Shown: piece by piece, positions 28,759 through 37,780 of the stretch
How the letters are laid out: each line of letters opens with the position of its first letter
Position numbering within the stretch: the first letter of the stretch is position 1
NCBI GenBank assembly: GCA_026994195.1
Contig: JALWRH010000069.1
Span: 1-56,506, forward strand
Direction: 5' to 3'
DNA from: Sedimenticola sp.
GTDB taxonomy: Bacteria > Pseudomonadota > Gammaproteobacteria > Chromatiales > Chromatiaceae
DNA length: 56,506 bases
Notes under the pieces: generated by a model
Database searches by the model: none
Told to the model about the DNA's origin: nothing
The model's input: only the letters and a program-made list of their open reading frames with translations
Position numbers and translations under genes: made by a program

Positions 28759-29633
28759 GATTTTTCTCCAAAAAGATCCTGCTCCAGGGGTTGCGCCGGA
28801 TAATGGAAAGGCACAGGCCCGTCCGGCAGTCCCTGCATGAACTGCCGGGTCCATTCCGAACCCGAGGCCGCCAACTTCGCTGGGGCGCCGGATTCCACCA
28901 CTTTGCCGTTGGATATCACATACACTAGATCGGCAATGGCGTTGGTTTCTTCCACATCATGGGAAACCAGGATGCTGGTGAGACGCGCCGCATCATTGAG
29001 CTGCCGTATGAGCTTCACCAGCACACCCAGGGAAATGGGATCCTGCCCGGTGAAAGGCTCATCGTACATGATCATCATGGGGTCCAGAGCAATGGCCCGC
29101 GCCAGGGCCACCCGCCGCGCCATGCCTCCGGAAAGTTCGGAAGGCATCAGATCCCTTGCCCCGCGCAGGCCCACAGCTTCCAACTTGAGCAGTACCAATT
29201 TGCGCAGCAACGGCTCCGGCAGGGCGGTGTGTTCCCGCAGGGGAAAGGCGACATTTTCGAAAACGCTGAGATCCGTCAGCAGGGCGCCGCTCTGAAACAA
29301 CATGCCCATGCGCATGCGCAGCCGGTACAGTTCCTGGCGGCTCAGGGCATGAACATTCAGTCCATCCACTTCCACGGTTCCCCGGTCCGGACGCAACTGC
29401 CCGCCGATGAGTTTGAGCAGGGTGGTCTTGCCCGTGCCGGAAGGCCCCATAATGGCAGTGATCCCGCCCCGGGGAATGTCAATGTCCAGGCCGGAAAATA
29501 TCTCGCGCTCCCCGCGGCTGAAATGCAGGTTGCGGATACGCACCAGGGGTGGCTGATCGCCAGGCAAAGGAACACTGCCAGGCGCGGCTGCGTCCGGTGC
29601 TCCTCCCCCTTGCGTTCCAACAGTAAGGGACAT
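28755..29633 (-). CDS. mlaF: Mla ABC transporter ATPase MlaF
   Basis: 292 residues. Walker [10 protein letters not shown] near 64, signature [14 protein letters not shown] near 158, Walker [14 protein letters not shown] near 180 and VSHDVEE. The first 35 residues are a Gly/Ala/Pro-rich extension absent from E. coli MlaF, so the real start may be further in; ATG 29633 has AAGGGCGG upstream. First gene of mlaFEDCB. Confidence 0.95.
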   Translation of the reverse strand: MSLTVGTQGGGAPDAAAPGSVPLPGDQPPLVRIRNLHFSRGEREIFSGLDIDIPRGGITAIMGPSGTGKTTLLKLIGGQLRPDRGTVEVDGLNVHALSRQELYRLRMRMGMLFQSGALLTDLSVFENVAFPLREHTALPEPLLRKLVLLKLEAVGLRGARDLMPSELSGGMARRVALARAIALDPMMIMYDEPFTGQDPISLGVLVKLIRQLNDAARLTSILVSHDVEETNAIADLVYVISNGKVVESGAPAKLAASGSEWTRQFMQGLPDGPVPFHYPAQPLEQDLFGEKS

Positions 29634-30344
29634 CGAGCCGCCCTTGAGTGCAGTTTGCAAGAAGGTCTATTGTCCGCGCTTGCCTCACGAGGGTCAAGGA
29701 CAACAGCCAGTGGGTACGTGGAACCGCCTTCGCTGCCAGCCACGGAAAGCGAAACGAAGGCTGGCAGTCACCAGTAGCCGCGAGGCCGCACTGTTTTTCC
29801 GGCATACCTTCCCCCCCAAACGAAAAACAAAGTAGGACTCCGAACGCGGCGTCCAGTCATATGGGGGCCTAGTAAGGAGCAGCAACGAGCTTGCGAAGTT
29901 GTTGCGTAGTGCTTGGTGGCCAAGACGGCTGGGACACTAAGTTGCGTTGTGAAAGACCAAGTCGATTTTAGGTACTAGAATTTCCGAATATCTACCACGA
30001 GGTCGAAAGACACGCTTGTCGGCAATTTACGCTACCATACAAGGACTCGACCGTTTTTCCTTCGGGACAAAACATAGTGAAAAGACGGTGGAAGCCGCAA
30101 GCGTTGGCATACAACATTAATTTGGCATTGTATTGTGTCGCGACAGGGTAACAAAGACGGAGCGCCCCTTAAAGAATACTGCTGAAAGCTTCAGGAAACT
30201 GGTGACGGCACATCATCAACGAGGATGCCATGTTGTTGGGCAATGTGGTTAGGATGGAGAAATGTAACAAACAATATTAGGGTAATAGAATTAGAATTTA
30301 GTGATTGGAGAAAGTGAGTTTGGGCTCAATTTGGAGGCTTCACC
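29634..30344. other. 711-bp stretch without recognised gene at the island border
   Basis: No convincing coding frame. The part near mlaF is GC-rich and holds two mutually exclusive pairings: CTGCCAGCC/GGCTGGCAG (29733-29741 with 29759-29767) and CCTTCG/CGAAGG (29727-29732 with 29755-29760). A C8 tract is at 29811-29818 and a GCAGCAAC/GTTGTTGC hairpin near 29880-29905. From about 29930 the composition becomes AT-rich like the island genes that follow. The mla promoter must be here; the exact site is not clear. Confidence 0.5.
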
Positions 30345-30782
30345 ATGAAGATATATCGTGCGCCACATGTTGGTGGTTACTGGAGTGAAACTGATTCAAT
30401 AAAACCGCGTGAATACATAAAAGATTGGACGCCGGGTAAGAAGATAGCGCTTGACGGAACAATCGATAAGTATGGCGAAAGACACACACTACTCGGCCTT
30501 GAGATTGGAGAGGACGACGTAGTCTCCTTACTAAATAAGCTTATATCAAATTACAAATCAGAGATAAGAAAAATAAGCAAGCAACTATCAATCGAAAAAG
30601 AGAACAATAAGATGCTCATGGGTGCGTTTCATAAAATTGACGCATTGATTTCATTCCACTCAGCTAGAGCCCCATCAGAAACCGAGCTTATTGAATCATT
30701 GAGGGGCATTGCCGAATATTACTCATTGGAAAATGACAATAAGCCTCCTACACCAAAGTGGATGAAATGGCGCACTCTTTAA
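30345..30782 (+). CDS. Hypothetical protein in AT-rich island
   Basis: 145 residues, no family recognised. It begins KIYRAPHVGGYWSETDSI, followed by a basic segment and a charged, probably coiled-coil helix (about 65-95, KSEIRKISKQLSIEKENN). Codon use is rich in AAA, ATA and AGA, unlike the neighbours, indicating transfer. The ribosome-binding site GGAGG lies seven bases before ATG. It is followed after 86 bp by a GIY-YIG protein gene on the same strand, with which it may form a cassette. Confidence 0.7.
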   Translation: MKIYRAPHVGGYWSETDSIKPREYIKDWTPGKKIALDGTIDKYGERHTLLGLEIGEDDVVSLLNKLISNYKSEIRKISKQLSIEKENNKMLMGAFHKIDALISFHSARAPSETELIESLRGIAEYYSLENDNKPPTPKWMKWRTL

Positions 30783-30829
30783 AACACCACAGAAAGAAAT
30801 ATATGTACACACTAGAGCACAGAACCCTC

Positions 30830-30848
30830 ATCACATATATTATGTGAT
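30830..30848. promoter_or_regulatory. Perfect inverted repeat upstream of the GIY-YIG gene
   Basis: ATCACATA-TAT-TATGTGAT, 8-bp arms, 20 bp before the start of the GIY-YIG gene and within the gap after the preceding gene. The size and position suit an operator for autoregulation or a weak hairpin; the half-site order is opposite to a CRP site. Confidence 0.4.
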
Positions 30849-30868
30849 ACTAAACATTGAGACATCTA

Positions 30869-31729
30869 ATGACTAAAGGTTATGTATACATTCTTACAAA
30901 TGATCATCTAGACTACGTGAAGATAGGAAAAACAACAAGAAACCCTAAAGTTCGCGCAAATGAACTATCTAACACGAGCGTGCCCGGAAAGTTTTATGTT
31001 GCATTTTCGGCACTTGTTGATGATTGCGATGAAATTGAAAAAAGAGTCCATGAAGATTTATCTGATCACAGGGTTGATACGCATAGAGAGTTTTTTAAAG
31101 TATCCCCTAAGATCGCAAAAGCTGTATTGTCACAATATATAACAGACAAATCTCATGTAGATATTGAAGAAGACTTAGATAGCAACGAAAAGTTAAAAAG
31201 AAAAATTACTATAAATTCTATTTTAGAGGGAATGAAAAACATATCCCCTATGTTAGCGAAAGGCGCTGAAGAACTAGCTAATGATTTTAAAGATACTGAA
31301 TGTGTCAATATTAGCCAGAGAATACGCCCAAGTCAAAGTAGCCTCTACTTTTCCATAGAGGATGAAGATATAGAAAACATAGAAATTATCTTAGATAAAT
31401 ACGTATTCAGAATTAATGGCAAACATGTCGGTCAAGAGTTATTTGATAATATATATAAAGTTGCCCCTATTATGCAAGAGAATATGGCCTTCGTATTAAA
31501 CAACATTGACAACCTTATAGAATTAATGGAATCTGTTATAAGCGCTGAAGAGTTGGCTGATTATGGCGATGATTCGATTAATAATTCCATAAGGTTAGGC
31601 ACCGCTCTAATTCTTTTTGATCGACTAGCAGAGAATATACAAAGTTGCATGAATGTCAGTATAAATACTTTGGACAAGCTAATCTCCATTATTAGGGAAA
31701 TACTTAACCAGTCAACTGAATCCATATAA
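30869..31729 (+). CDS. GIY-YIG (T5orf172-like) nuclease-domain protein with long helical C-terminus
   Basis: 286 residues from ATG 30869 (a TTG at 30857 is an alternative). Residues 3-85 match the GIY-YIG fold: GYVYILTN, VKIGKTTRNPKVRANEL (the YIG-equivalent KIG and following arginine) and HREFFKVS with the conserved His/Glu region, closest to the T5orf172/MUG113 group found in phage and defence-related proteins. The remaining 200 residues are unrecognised, mostly helical and acidic. AT-rich codon use. Possible roles are DNA cleavage in a selfish or defence cassette; no function is proven. Confidence 0.75.
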   Translation: MTKGYVYILTNDHLDYVKIGKTTRNPKVRANELSNTSVPGKFYVAFSALVDDCDEIEKRVHEDLSDHRVDTHREFFKVSPKIAKAVLSQYITDKSHVDIEEDLDSNEKLKRKITINSILEGMKNISPMLAKGAEELANDFKDTECVNISQRIRPSQSSLYFSIEDEDIENIEIILDKYVFRINGKHVGQELFDNIYKVAPIMQENMAFVLNNIDNLIELMESVISAEELADYGDDSINNSIRLGTALILFDRLAENIQSCMNVSINTLDKLISIIREILNQSTESI

Positions 31730-31755
31730 AAATAGCAGATGAGTTCATTTAATAC

Positions 31756-31830
31756 CTAAGCAAACCAGAACAAACACAGGATCCACCCAGACAGAAACAG
31801 AAGACCTATAAAAATCCACTCCATTTTCAT
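31756..31830 (-). CDS. Possible 24-residue single-span membrane peptide
   Basis: ATG 31830 has GAGGGG eight bases upstream. The predicted peptide starts MKMEW, is almost wholly hydrophobic (IFIGLLFLSGWILCLFWF) and would span the membrane once. It is divergent from the HAD phosphatase gene. Small size makes chance possible; no family recognised. Confidence 0.3.
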   Translation of the reverse strand: MKMEWIFIGLLFLSGWILCLFWFA

Positions 31831-31897
31831 GTATTCACACCCCTCATAATACACCACTTTAACGATCAGCAAAATGCAGTTATATTCTGGAAAACCC

Positions 31898-32533
31898 ATG
31901 TACGAATATCTCATCTTTGATCTGGACGGCACCATCAGCGACCCAAAAGAAGGCATAGTAAAGTCACTAAACTACGCTTTGGCCACACACGGATATGAAA
32001 TCAGAGAGCCCAAAGAAATAGAAAAATACATAGGGCCACCACTTGACTACACATTTGAAGTACTCACCCGCGTAACGGATGAAGCAGAGATAGCAAAGCT
32101 GGTTAAAAGTTATCGGGAAAGATATGCCGAGGTTGGGTACTCGGAAAACCTCCTGTACAAAGGCATGAAACCTGTATTGGCCAGCCTGGCTCATAATAAC
32201 GGTGTAAAAATGGGTGTTTGCACATCCAAGCGAAAGGACTTCGCTGAAAAAATACTGGATCTGTTTCAAATTCACCATCTTTTCGCGTTTGTGAATGGTG
32301 GCGATGTTGGCATTCAAAAATGGCGGCAGATTGAAGCGTTGTTGGATAATGGTTGCATTTCAAATAACAGTGTAATGATCGGCGACCGCTCCATTGATTT
32401 GGCAGCTGCGCACAAGAACGGCATCAGTTCAGCGGGAGTGCTTTGGGGTTATGGATCGAGACGGGAACTCTCCACTGAGAAACCCAGGCATATTTTTTCC
32501 ACACCACAGCAGTTGGCAGAGCTGATCGCCTGA
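31898..32533 (+). CDS. HAD-family phosphatase (Gph-like)
   Basis: 211 residues. Motif I DLDGTISDP (residues 8-16), motif II TSKRK, motif III/IV GDRSIDLAAAHKNG near 160 and a helical cap insert (about 18-80), as in phosphoglycolate phosphatase relatives. Substrate unknown. Base composition is intermediate between the AT-rich island and the host genes. ATG 31898 is set by the motif I position. It precedes the small zinc-ribbon gene by 17 bp. Confidence 0.82.
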   Translation: MYEYLIFDLDGTISDPKEGIVKSLNYALATHGYEIREPKEIEKYIGPPLDYTFEVLTRVTDEAEIAKLVKSYRERYAEVGYSENLLYKGMKPVLASLAHNNGVKMGVCTSKRKDFAEKILDLFQIHHLFAFVNGGDVGIQKWRQIEALLDNGCISNNSVMIGDRSIDLAAAHKNGISSAGVLWGYGSRRELSTEKPRHIFSTPQQLAELIA

Positions 32534-32550
32534 AGCGCCCCACAGAATCC

Positions 32551-32736
32551 ATGGCCGACATCCTTCCCTTCCGCAAACCCCGCACCAGCGACAAACACCG
32601 CGGCAACACTCTGTGCCGCAACGGTCATCACCAGTGGAAGGTCGACAAGGAAAGAGTGTTTGATACCAAGAAGGGGCGTCTGGTAACCCGGTTGCGCTGC
32701 CGGCGCTGTGGGAAAGTGAAGACCAGGCTCCTGTAG
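32551..32736 (+). CDS. Small zinc-ribbon-like protein
   Basis: 61 basic residues. One Cys-X3-His segment (LCRNGHHQW) and CRRCGK near the C-terminus form a plausible four-ligand zinc site. No function recognised. It sits between the HAD gene and kdsD on the same strand and its GC-rich composition is that of the host chromosome, so it marks the right border of the island. Confidence 0.65.
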   Translation: MADILPFRKPRTSDKHRGNTLCRNGHHQWKVDKERVFDTKKGRLVTRLRCRRCGKVKTRLL

Positions 32737-32800
32737 CCAGCGCTTATCCTCCCCCCTGCCCCGTGCTATCATCCTGCAAAACCCTATTCCAGAAGAAGCT

Positions 32801-33799
32801 TTGAACCCTATACCTGTATCCAGCGAATCCGACGCCGAAAAGCTCCGGGAACTTGGCCTTGCAGTCATCCGCACCGAGGCGCAGGCCGTTGCCGACCTGG
32901 CCCGGCGCATCGACGCCAGTTTCGTGCGCGCCTGCGAGTGCCTGCTGAAGTGCACCGGGCGCATCGTGGTCACGGGTATGGGCAAATCCGGCCATGTGGG
33001 CAACAAGATCGCCGCCACCCTGGCCAGCACCGGCAGTCCGGCTTTCTTTGTTCATCCCGGGGAAGCCAGCCACGGAGACCTGGGCATGATCACCACCGGC
33101 GACGTGGTGTTGGCCCTGTCCAATTCAGGCGAAACCGCGGAAATCATCACCATACTGCCCATCATCAAGCGCCTCGGCGTACCTCTGATCAGCATGACCG
33201 GCAATCCGGCCTCCACCCTGTCCCGGGAAGCGGAAGTGAACATCGACGTGAGCGTCAGCCGGGAAGCCTGTCCCCTGGGGCTGGCCCCCACCGCCAGCAC
33301 CACCGCAGCCCTGGCCATGGGCGACGCCCTGGCCGTTGCCCTGCTGGAGACCCGGGGCTTTACAGAGCTGGACTTCGCACGCTCCCACCCCGGTGGCAGC
33401 CTGGGCCGCAAGCTGTTGCTGCATGTGGGCGATATCATGCACCAGGACGACAAGATCCCTCAGGTGGGCGAGCAGGCCACCATCAGCCAGGCGCTCATGG
33501 AGATGACCGCCAAGGGCCTTGGCATGACAGCAGTGGTGGACGGCCAGGGGCACATCAGTGGGGTCTTCACCGATGGTGACTTGCGCCGTACCCTGGACCG
33601 GGGCGTGGATCTGCACCGCACCCCCGTTACCGAAGTCATGACCCGGGGCGGGGTGACCACTGAGGCGCAGATCCTGGCTGCCGAAGCCCTGAAGATCATG
33701 GAAGACAACAAGATCAGTGGTCTGCTGGTGGTGGACCGGGACAAACATGTGATTGGCGCTCTGAACATGCATGACCTGCTGCGCGCAGGAGTGGTATAG
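32801..33799 (+). CDS. kdsD: Arabinose-5-phosphate isomerase
   Basis: 332 residues: SIS domain (about 40-185, VTGMGKSGHVGNKIAATLAS, ALSNSGETAEI, catalytic His in SHPGGSLGRK) followed by two CBS domains (about 210-330). It makes arabinose-5-phosphate for KDO. The only suitable start is TTG 32801, with AGAAGAAG upstream. It starts the kdsD-kdsC-lptC-lptA-lptB string. Confidence 0.97.
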   Translation: MNPIPVSSESDAEKLRELGLAVIRTEAQAVADLARRIDASFVRACECLLKCTGRIVVTGMGKSGHVGNKIAATLASTGSPAFFVHPGEASHGDLGMITTGDVVLALSNSGETAEIITILPIIKRLGVPLISMTGNPASTLSREAEVNIDVSVSREACPLGLAPTASTTAALAMGDALAVALLETRGFTELDFARSHPGGSLGRKLLLHVGDIMHQDDKIPQVGEQATISQALMEMTAKGLGMTAVVDGQGHISGVFTDGDLRRTLDRGVDLHRTPVTEVMTRGGVTTEAQILAAEALKIMEDNKISGLLVVDRDKHVIGALNMHDLLRAGVV

Positions 33800-34324
33800 A
33801 TGCAGGATATTCTGAACAAGGCCGCTCAGGTGAGGCTGGTCATATTCGACGTGGACGGGGTACTCACCGATGGCAGCCTGTACCTGGGTGACGATGGCCA
33901 GGAATACAAGGCTTTCCACTCCCAGGATGGTCACGGCATGGTGATGCTGCAGAACAGCGGCGTGCAGATCGCCATCATTACCGGCCGCAGTTCCCAGGTG
34001 GTGGCCACGCGCATGGCCAGCCTGGGCATCAATCATCTCTACCAGGGCCAGCGAGACAAACGCCCCGCCTACGAGGAACTCAAGGACAAGCTGGGACTGG
34101 ACGATTCCCAGATCGCCTATGTGGGAGATGACGTGGTGGATCTGCCGGTCATGAGCCAGGTGGGACTGGCCATTGCGGTACAGGACGCTCACGGTTTCAC
34201 CAAGCAACACGCCCACTGGATCACCGCATCCGCCGGCGGCCGGGGCGCCGCCCGGGAAGTCTGCGAGCTGATCATGGAAGCCCAGGGCAAGTTGCAGGAC
34301 CATCTGCAAACCTACCTTCAGTAA
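33800..34324 (+). CDS. kdsC: 3-deoxy-D-manno-octulosonate 8-phosphate phosphatase
   Basis: 174 residues, HAD superfamily C0 type without cap. Motif I FDVDGVLTDGSLY (about 16-28), ITGRSS and GDDVVDLPVM near 113. It releases KDO from KDO-8-phosphate. The start ATG follows the kdsD stop directly. Confidence 0.97.
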   Translation: MQDILNKAAQVRLVIFDVDGVLTDGSLYLGDDGQEYKAFHSQDGHGMVMLQNSGVQIAIITGRSSQVVATRMASLGINHLYQGQRDKRPAYEELKDKLGLDDSQIAYVGDDVVDLPVMSQVGLAIAVQDAHGFTKQHAHWITASAGGRGAAREVCELIMEAQGKLQDHLQTYLQ

Positions 34325-34329
34325 GCGCC

Positions 34330-34887
34330 GTGCGTACCTGGCTGCTTCTGCTGTTGCTCGCATTGCTGGGGTTCACCTGGTGGGCATCGAGGCCGGAACC
34401 CTCAGAGAATCCAACCGACAGGGCATCCGGCAAAGACGTGCAGGACTATTACATGGACACGCTGGTGCTGCGTCAATTCGACACCCATGGACAACTCAGC
34501 CACCGGCTGTTGGCAGGAGACGCGCAACACTACCGTGACAGCGGGCTTACCCGCCTTACCGCACCAGACTACGTCCTTTATAAGCAAGGCAATCCTGTAT
34601 GGACTATCAACGCCGCTAGCGGCGAACTGTCCAGTGATCAAAACCTCTTGAAGCTGTTTGGCAAGACTACCCTGGAACGCAAAGCTGATGATGTACATCC
34701 TGCCATGCGCCTGGTTACTGCCGATTTGCGTGTCTACCCGCACAAGGAATATGCCGAGACGGACGAACCCGTGACTGTCACCAGCGAACAAAACTGGATA
34801 GAATCCACAGGCATGCAGGCCTGGTTCAAACCCCAGACCAAGATACTTTTTCCGGCTCAGGCGAGGGCCCATTATGTTGCACAATAA
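34330..34887 (+). CDS. lptC: LPS export protein LptC
   Basis: 185 residues from GTG. One N-terminal membrane helix (WLLLLLLALLGFTWW) and a periplasmic beta-jellyroll (YTRD/SGLTRLTAPDYVLY, HKEYAETDEPVTVTS). It links the LptBFG ABC transporter to LptA. Its 3' end overlaps lptA by 14 bp. Confidence 0.93.
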   Translation: MRTWLLLLLLALLGFTWWASRPEPSENPTDRASGKDVQDYYMDTLVLRQFDTHGQLSHRLLAGDAQHYRDSGLTRLTAPDYVLYKQGNPVWTINAASGELSSDQNLLKLFGKTTLERKADDVHPAMRLVTADLRVYPHKEYAETDEPVTVTSEQNWIESTGMQAWFKPQTKILFPAQARAHYVAQ

Positions 34888-35374
34888 CCGTTATCTGCTG
34901 CTGGCCCTGCTGCTGGCCTTTGCCCAGCCCACACTGGCCCTGCCCAAGGACAAGGATGCCCCGGTGGAGATCGAGGCGGACAGTGCCGATATCGACGGCG
35001 CCAGCAATACCACCACCTACCGGGGCAAAGTGCGCATCAGCCAGGGCTCCATGGAACTGAGCGCCGACACTGTGGTCATCAAATTCAAGGGGCGCAAACC
35101 CGACACCTTGACTGCCACCGGCAACCCGGCCAGGTTCCGTCAGAAACCGGGAAAGGACAAAGGCTGGGTGACCGGACAGGGAAAAACTATCGTTTACCGC
35201 ATCAACAGCGAGGAACTGGTGCTTACGGGCAACGCGATACTCACCCAGAACGAGGACAGCTTCCGCAGCGACCGTATCGTGTACGACCGGGTCAAGGCCC
35301 GCCTCAAGGCCGGCGCCGCCGCGCAGGGGTCGGAGCGCGTGAAAGTCATCATTCATCCCCAGGATGCTCCCTGA
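34874..35374 (+). CDS. lptA: Periplasmic LPS bridge protein LptA
   Basis: 166 residues with signal peptide (YLLLALLLAFAQPTLA) and OstA-fold pattern (VEIEADSADIDGASNTTTYRGKVRISQGSMEL, GQGKTIVYR, LTGNAILTQ). It forms the bridge carrying LPS to the outer membrane. Confidence 0.96.
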   Translation: MLHNNRYLLLALLLAFAQPTLALPKDKDAPVEIEADSADIDGASNTTTYRGKVRISQGSMELSADTVVIKFKGRKPDTLTATGNPARFRQKPGKDKGWVTGQGKTIVYRINSEELVLTGNAILTQNEDSFRSDRIVYDRVKARLKAGAAAQGSERVKVIIHPQDAP

Positions 35375-35380
35375 TCCCCC

Positions 35381-36106
35381 ATGAGTTTTCTCACCGCAGA
35401 AGGCCTGGTGAAAAAATACCGGGGCAAGGCCGTAGCCAATGGCGTCAGCCTGCACGTCGATGAAGGCGAGGTCGTGGGTCTGCTTGGCCCCAACGGGGCT
35501 GGCAAGACCACCTGTTTCTACATGATCATGGGGCTGATTCCCGTGGATGCAGGCAGCATCAACCTGGGAGGCCGGGATCTGACCAACCACCCCATGCATG
35601 TACGCGCCCGCCATGGCCTGGGCTACCTGGCTCAGGAACCCTCCATATTCCGTCAGCTGAGCGTCGCTGACAACATCCTGGCGGTGCTGGAGATACGCGG
35701 CAAGCTGAACCGGAAAGCCCGCCAGGAGCGCTGCGAGGAACTGCTGGCGGAATTCGGCATCGGGCACCTGGCCGGGCAGAAAGCCATTGCGCTTTCCGGG
35801 GGCGAACGCCGCCGTCTGGAGATCGCCCGCAGCCTGGCCACGGAACCGCGCATCATCCTCCTCGATGAACCCTTTGCCGGCGTGGATCCCATCTCCATCG
35901 CTGACATACAGCAGATCATCCAGAATCTGGCGCAATCCGGCATCGCCATCCTGATCACAGACCACAACGTACGTGAAACCCTGGGCATCTGCGAGCGCGC
36001 CTATATTCTTTCCGAGGGCGCAGTGCTCGCCCAGGGGCATCCGGAAGAGATTCTTGCCCAGGAAGATGTGCGCAACACCTATCTTGGGGAGCATTTCAGG
36101 CTATGA
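35381..36106 (+). CDS. lptB: LPS export ATPase LptB
   Basis: 241 residues. Walker A GPNGAGKTT near 38, signature LSGGERRRLEIAR near 140, Walker B IILLDEPFAGVDP near 160 and TDHNVRETL. It powers LPS extraction with LptFG. A 203-bp AT-rich gap follows before rpoN, a place for an rpoN promoter. Confidence 0.98.
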   Translation: MSFLTAEGLVKKYRGKAVANGVSLHVDEGEVVGLLGPNGAGKTTCFYMIMGLIPVDAGSINLGGRDLTNHPMHVRARHGLGYLAQEPSIFRQLSVADNILAVLEIRGKLNRKARQERCEELLAEFGIGHLAGQKAIALSGGERRRLEIARSLATEPRIILLDEPFAGVDPISIADIQQIIQNLAQSGIAILITDHNVRETLGICERAYILSEGAVLAQGHPEEILAQEDVRNTYLGEHFRL

Positions 36107-36309
36107 ACCCGGGTCTGACCAGAGGGGAAATGTGCCCGCATAATATCATGCAACTTGCTGATTAATTTATAATTATTAAAACCTTTCATTCTGACACGGA
36201 GACTGCAGAAACAACCAAGTTCAAAAACAGATGACCTGAATCAAGCAAAGCTGTTTGAACAGCGCTAAACTATGAATAAACGCCGATACGAAGGTTAACC
36301 CATCCACTG

Positions 36310-37764
36310 ATGAAACCATCCATCCAGCTCCGTCTGGGTCAGAATCTGACCATGACCCCCCAGTTACAGCAGGCCATCCGCCTGTTGCAGCTTTCCACAT
36401 TGGAGCTCAAACAGGAAATTCAGGAAGCCCTGGAATCCAACCTCATGCTGGAAATCGAGGAGGATCGGCAGGAAGCCTTGTCTCAGGAAACAGATCCCAA
36501 GCCCGACCAGGCTTCCTCCGACGTTCCCCCGGAACCCCCGGGCGCGGAAGGCAGCCAGGACAACATTCCCGAAGAACTGCCCGTGGATGCCAATTGGGAA
36601 GATCAGTATGACATTCCGGTCACCCGCACCCAGCAGAGCAGCAGTGGGGAATCCACAGATTTCCTGTCCCGGGAGAGTCATGCGGAAACTTTGCAAGACT
36701 ACCTGCTCTGGCAACTCAACCTCACCCCTTTCTCCGACCAGGACCGGGGTATCGCCATGGCCATCATCGACGGCATTGCCCCGGATGGCTACCTGAAGGT
36801 GCCCCTGGAAGACATTCTGGCTGAAATGCAGGACGAAGAACTCGACCTGGAAGAAGTGCTCACAGTGCTGCACCGCATTCAACACTTCGACCCCCCCGGC
36901 ATTGCTGCCCGGGACCCCCGGGAATGCCTGTTGCTGCAACTGGAGCAATTGCCGGACCAGCCTCTCAAAGCTCAGGCCGAAAAATTGCTGCGGGATCATT
37001 TCGAGCTGCTCACGGGCAACAATGAGGCCCGCATCCGCAAGCAGCTCAAGATCAACAGCGAGGAAGTACGCCAGGTGTTCCGCCTGATCCGGTCACTGAA
37101 TCCCCACCCCGGTTCGGCCATTTCCCCACCGGACACCCGTTATGTGGAACCCGATGTGTTCGTGCAGAAGAAAAACGGCCGCTGGCTGGTTTCCCTGAAC
37201 CCCGACACCATGCCACGGTTGCGGGTCAATCCCGAATATGCCGCTCTGGTAAAACGCGCCGACAACAGCAGCGATAATGTCACCCTGAAAGACCATCTGC
37301 AGGAAGCGCGCTGGTTTCTGAAAAGCCTGCAGGGCCGCAATCAGACATTGCTCAAGGTAGCCACCCGCATCGTGGAAGTTCAGCAGGGTTTTTTCGAGCA
37401 CGGCGAAGAAGCCATGAAGCCCCTCATCCTCAAGGACATCGCTGAAGCCGTGGACATGCACGAGTCCACCATATCCAGGATCACTACCGGCAAATACATG
37501 CACACCCCCAGAGGCGTACTGGAGTTCAAGTACTTCTTCTCCAGCCACGTCTCCACCGACAACGGCGACCAGGCATCGGCCACAGCCATTCGCGCTCATA
37601 TCCGCAAACTGATACTCGCGGAAGACCCGAAGAAGCCCTTGTCTGACAACAAGATCGCCACCATGTTGTCCAATGAAGGCATCAAGGTAGCCAGGCGCAC
37701 CGTCGCCAAATACCGAGAAGCGATGGCAATTCCGCCATCCAACGAACGCAAACGTCTCGTTTAA
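36310..37764 (+). CDS. rpoN: RNA polymerase sigma-54 factor
   Basis: 484 residues. Region I (LRLGQNLTMTPQLQQAIRLLQLSTLEL), acidic region II (about 55-110), core-binding region and the RpoN box ARRTVAKYRE near 460 are intact. It directs transcription from -24/-12 promoters with bEBP activators; one such activator and promoter occur in this window (51387-52857). ATG 36310 has only a distant AAGG. Confidence 0.98.
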   Translation: MKPSIQLRLGQNLTMTPQLQQAIRLLQLSTLELKQEIQEALESNLMLEIEEDRQEALSQETDPKPDQASSDVPPEPPGAEGSQDNIPEELPVDANWEDQYDIPVTRTQQSSSGESTDFLSRESHAETLQDYLLWQLNLTPFSDQDRGIAMAIIDGIAPDGYLKVPLEDILAEMQDEELDLEEVLTVLHRIQHFDPPGIAARDPRECLLLQLEQLPDQPLKAQAEKLLRDHFELLTGNNEARIRKQLKINSEEVRQVFRLIRSLNPHPGSAISPPDTRYVEPDVFVQKKNGRWLVSLNPDTMPRLRVNPEYAALVKRADNSSDNVTLKDHLQEARWFLKSLQGRNQTLLKVATRIVEVQQGFFEHGEEAMKPLILKDIAEAVDMHESTISRITTGKYMHTPRGVLEFKYFFSSHVSTDNGDQASATAIRAHIRKLILAEDPKKPLSDNKIATMLSNEGIKVARRTVAKYREAMAIPPSNERKRLV

Positions 37765-37780
37765 TATAAGGAGAACACTT

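Noticed and set aside
27854-28771. Shifted-frame open frame overlapping mlaE
   Set aside because: Gly/Arg-rich translation with no domain; the MlaE frame has the family motifs.
29811-29818. C8 tract as second phase-variation site
   Set aside because: Short, not between promoter boxes and not in a coding frame.
29634-30344. tmRNA, RNase P RNA or 6S RNA in the long gene-free stretch
   Set aside because: None of the conserved core sequences of these RNAs could be found on either strand.
30830-30848. CRP site
   Set aside because: The half-sites are TCACA followed by TGTGA, the reverse order of a CRP site.
34826-36094. 422-codon antisense frame over lptA-lptB
   Set aside because: It covers two genes with intact motifs on the plus strand and has no ribosome-binding site.
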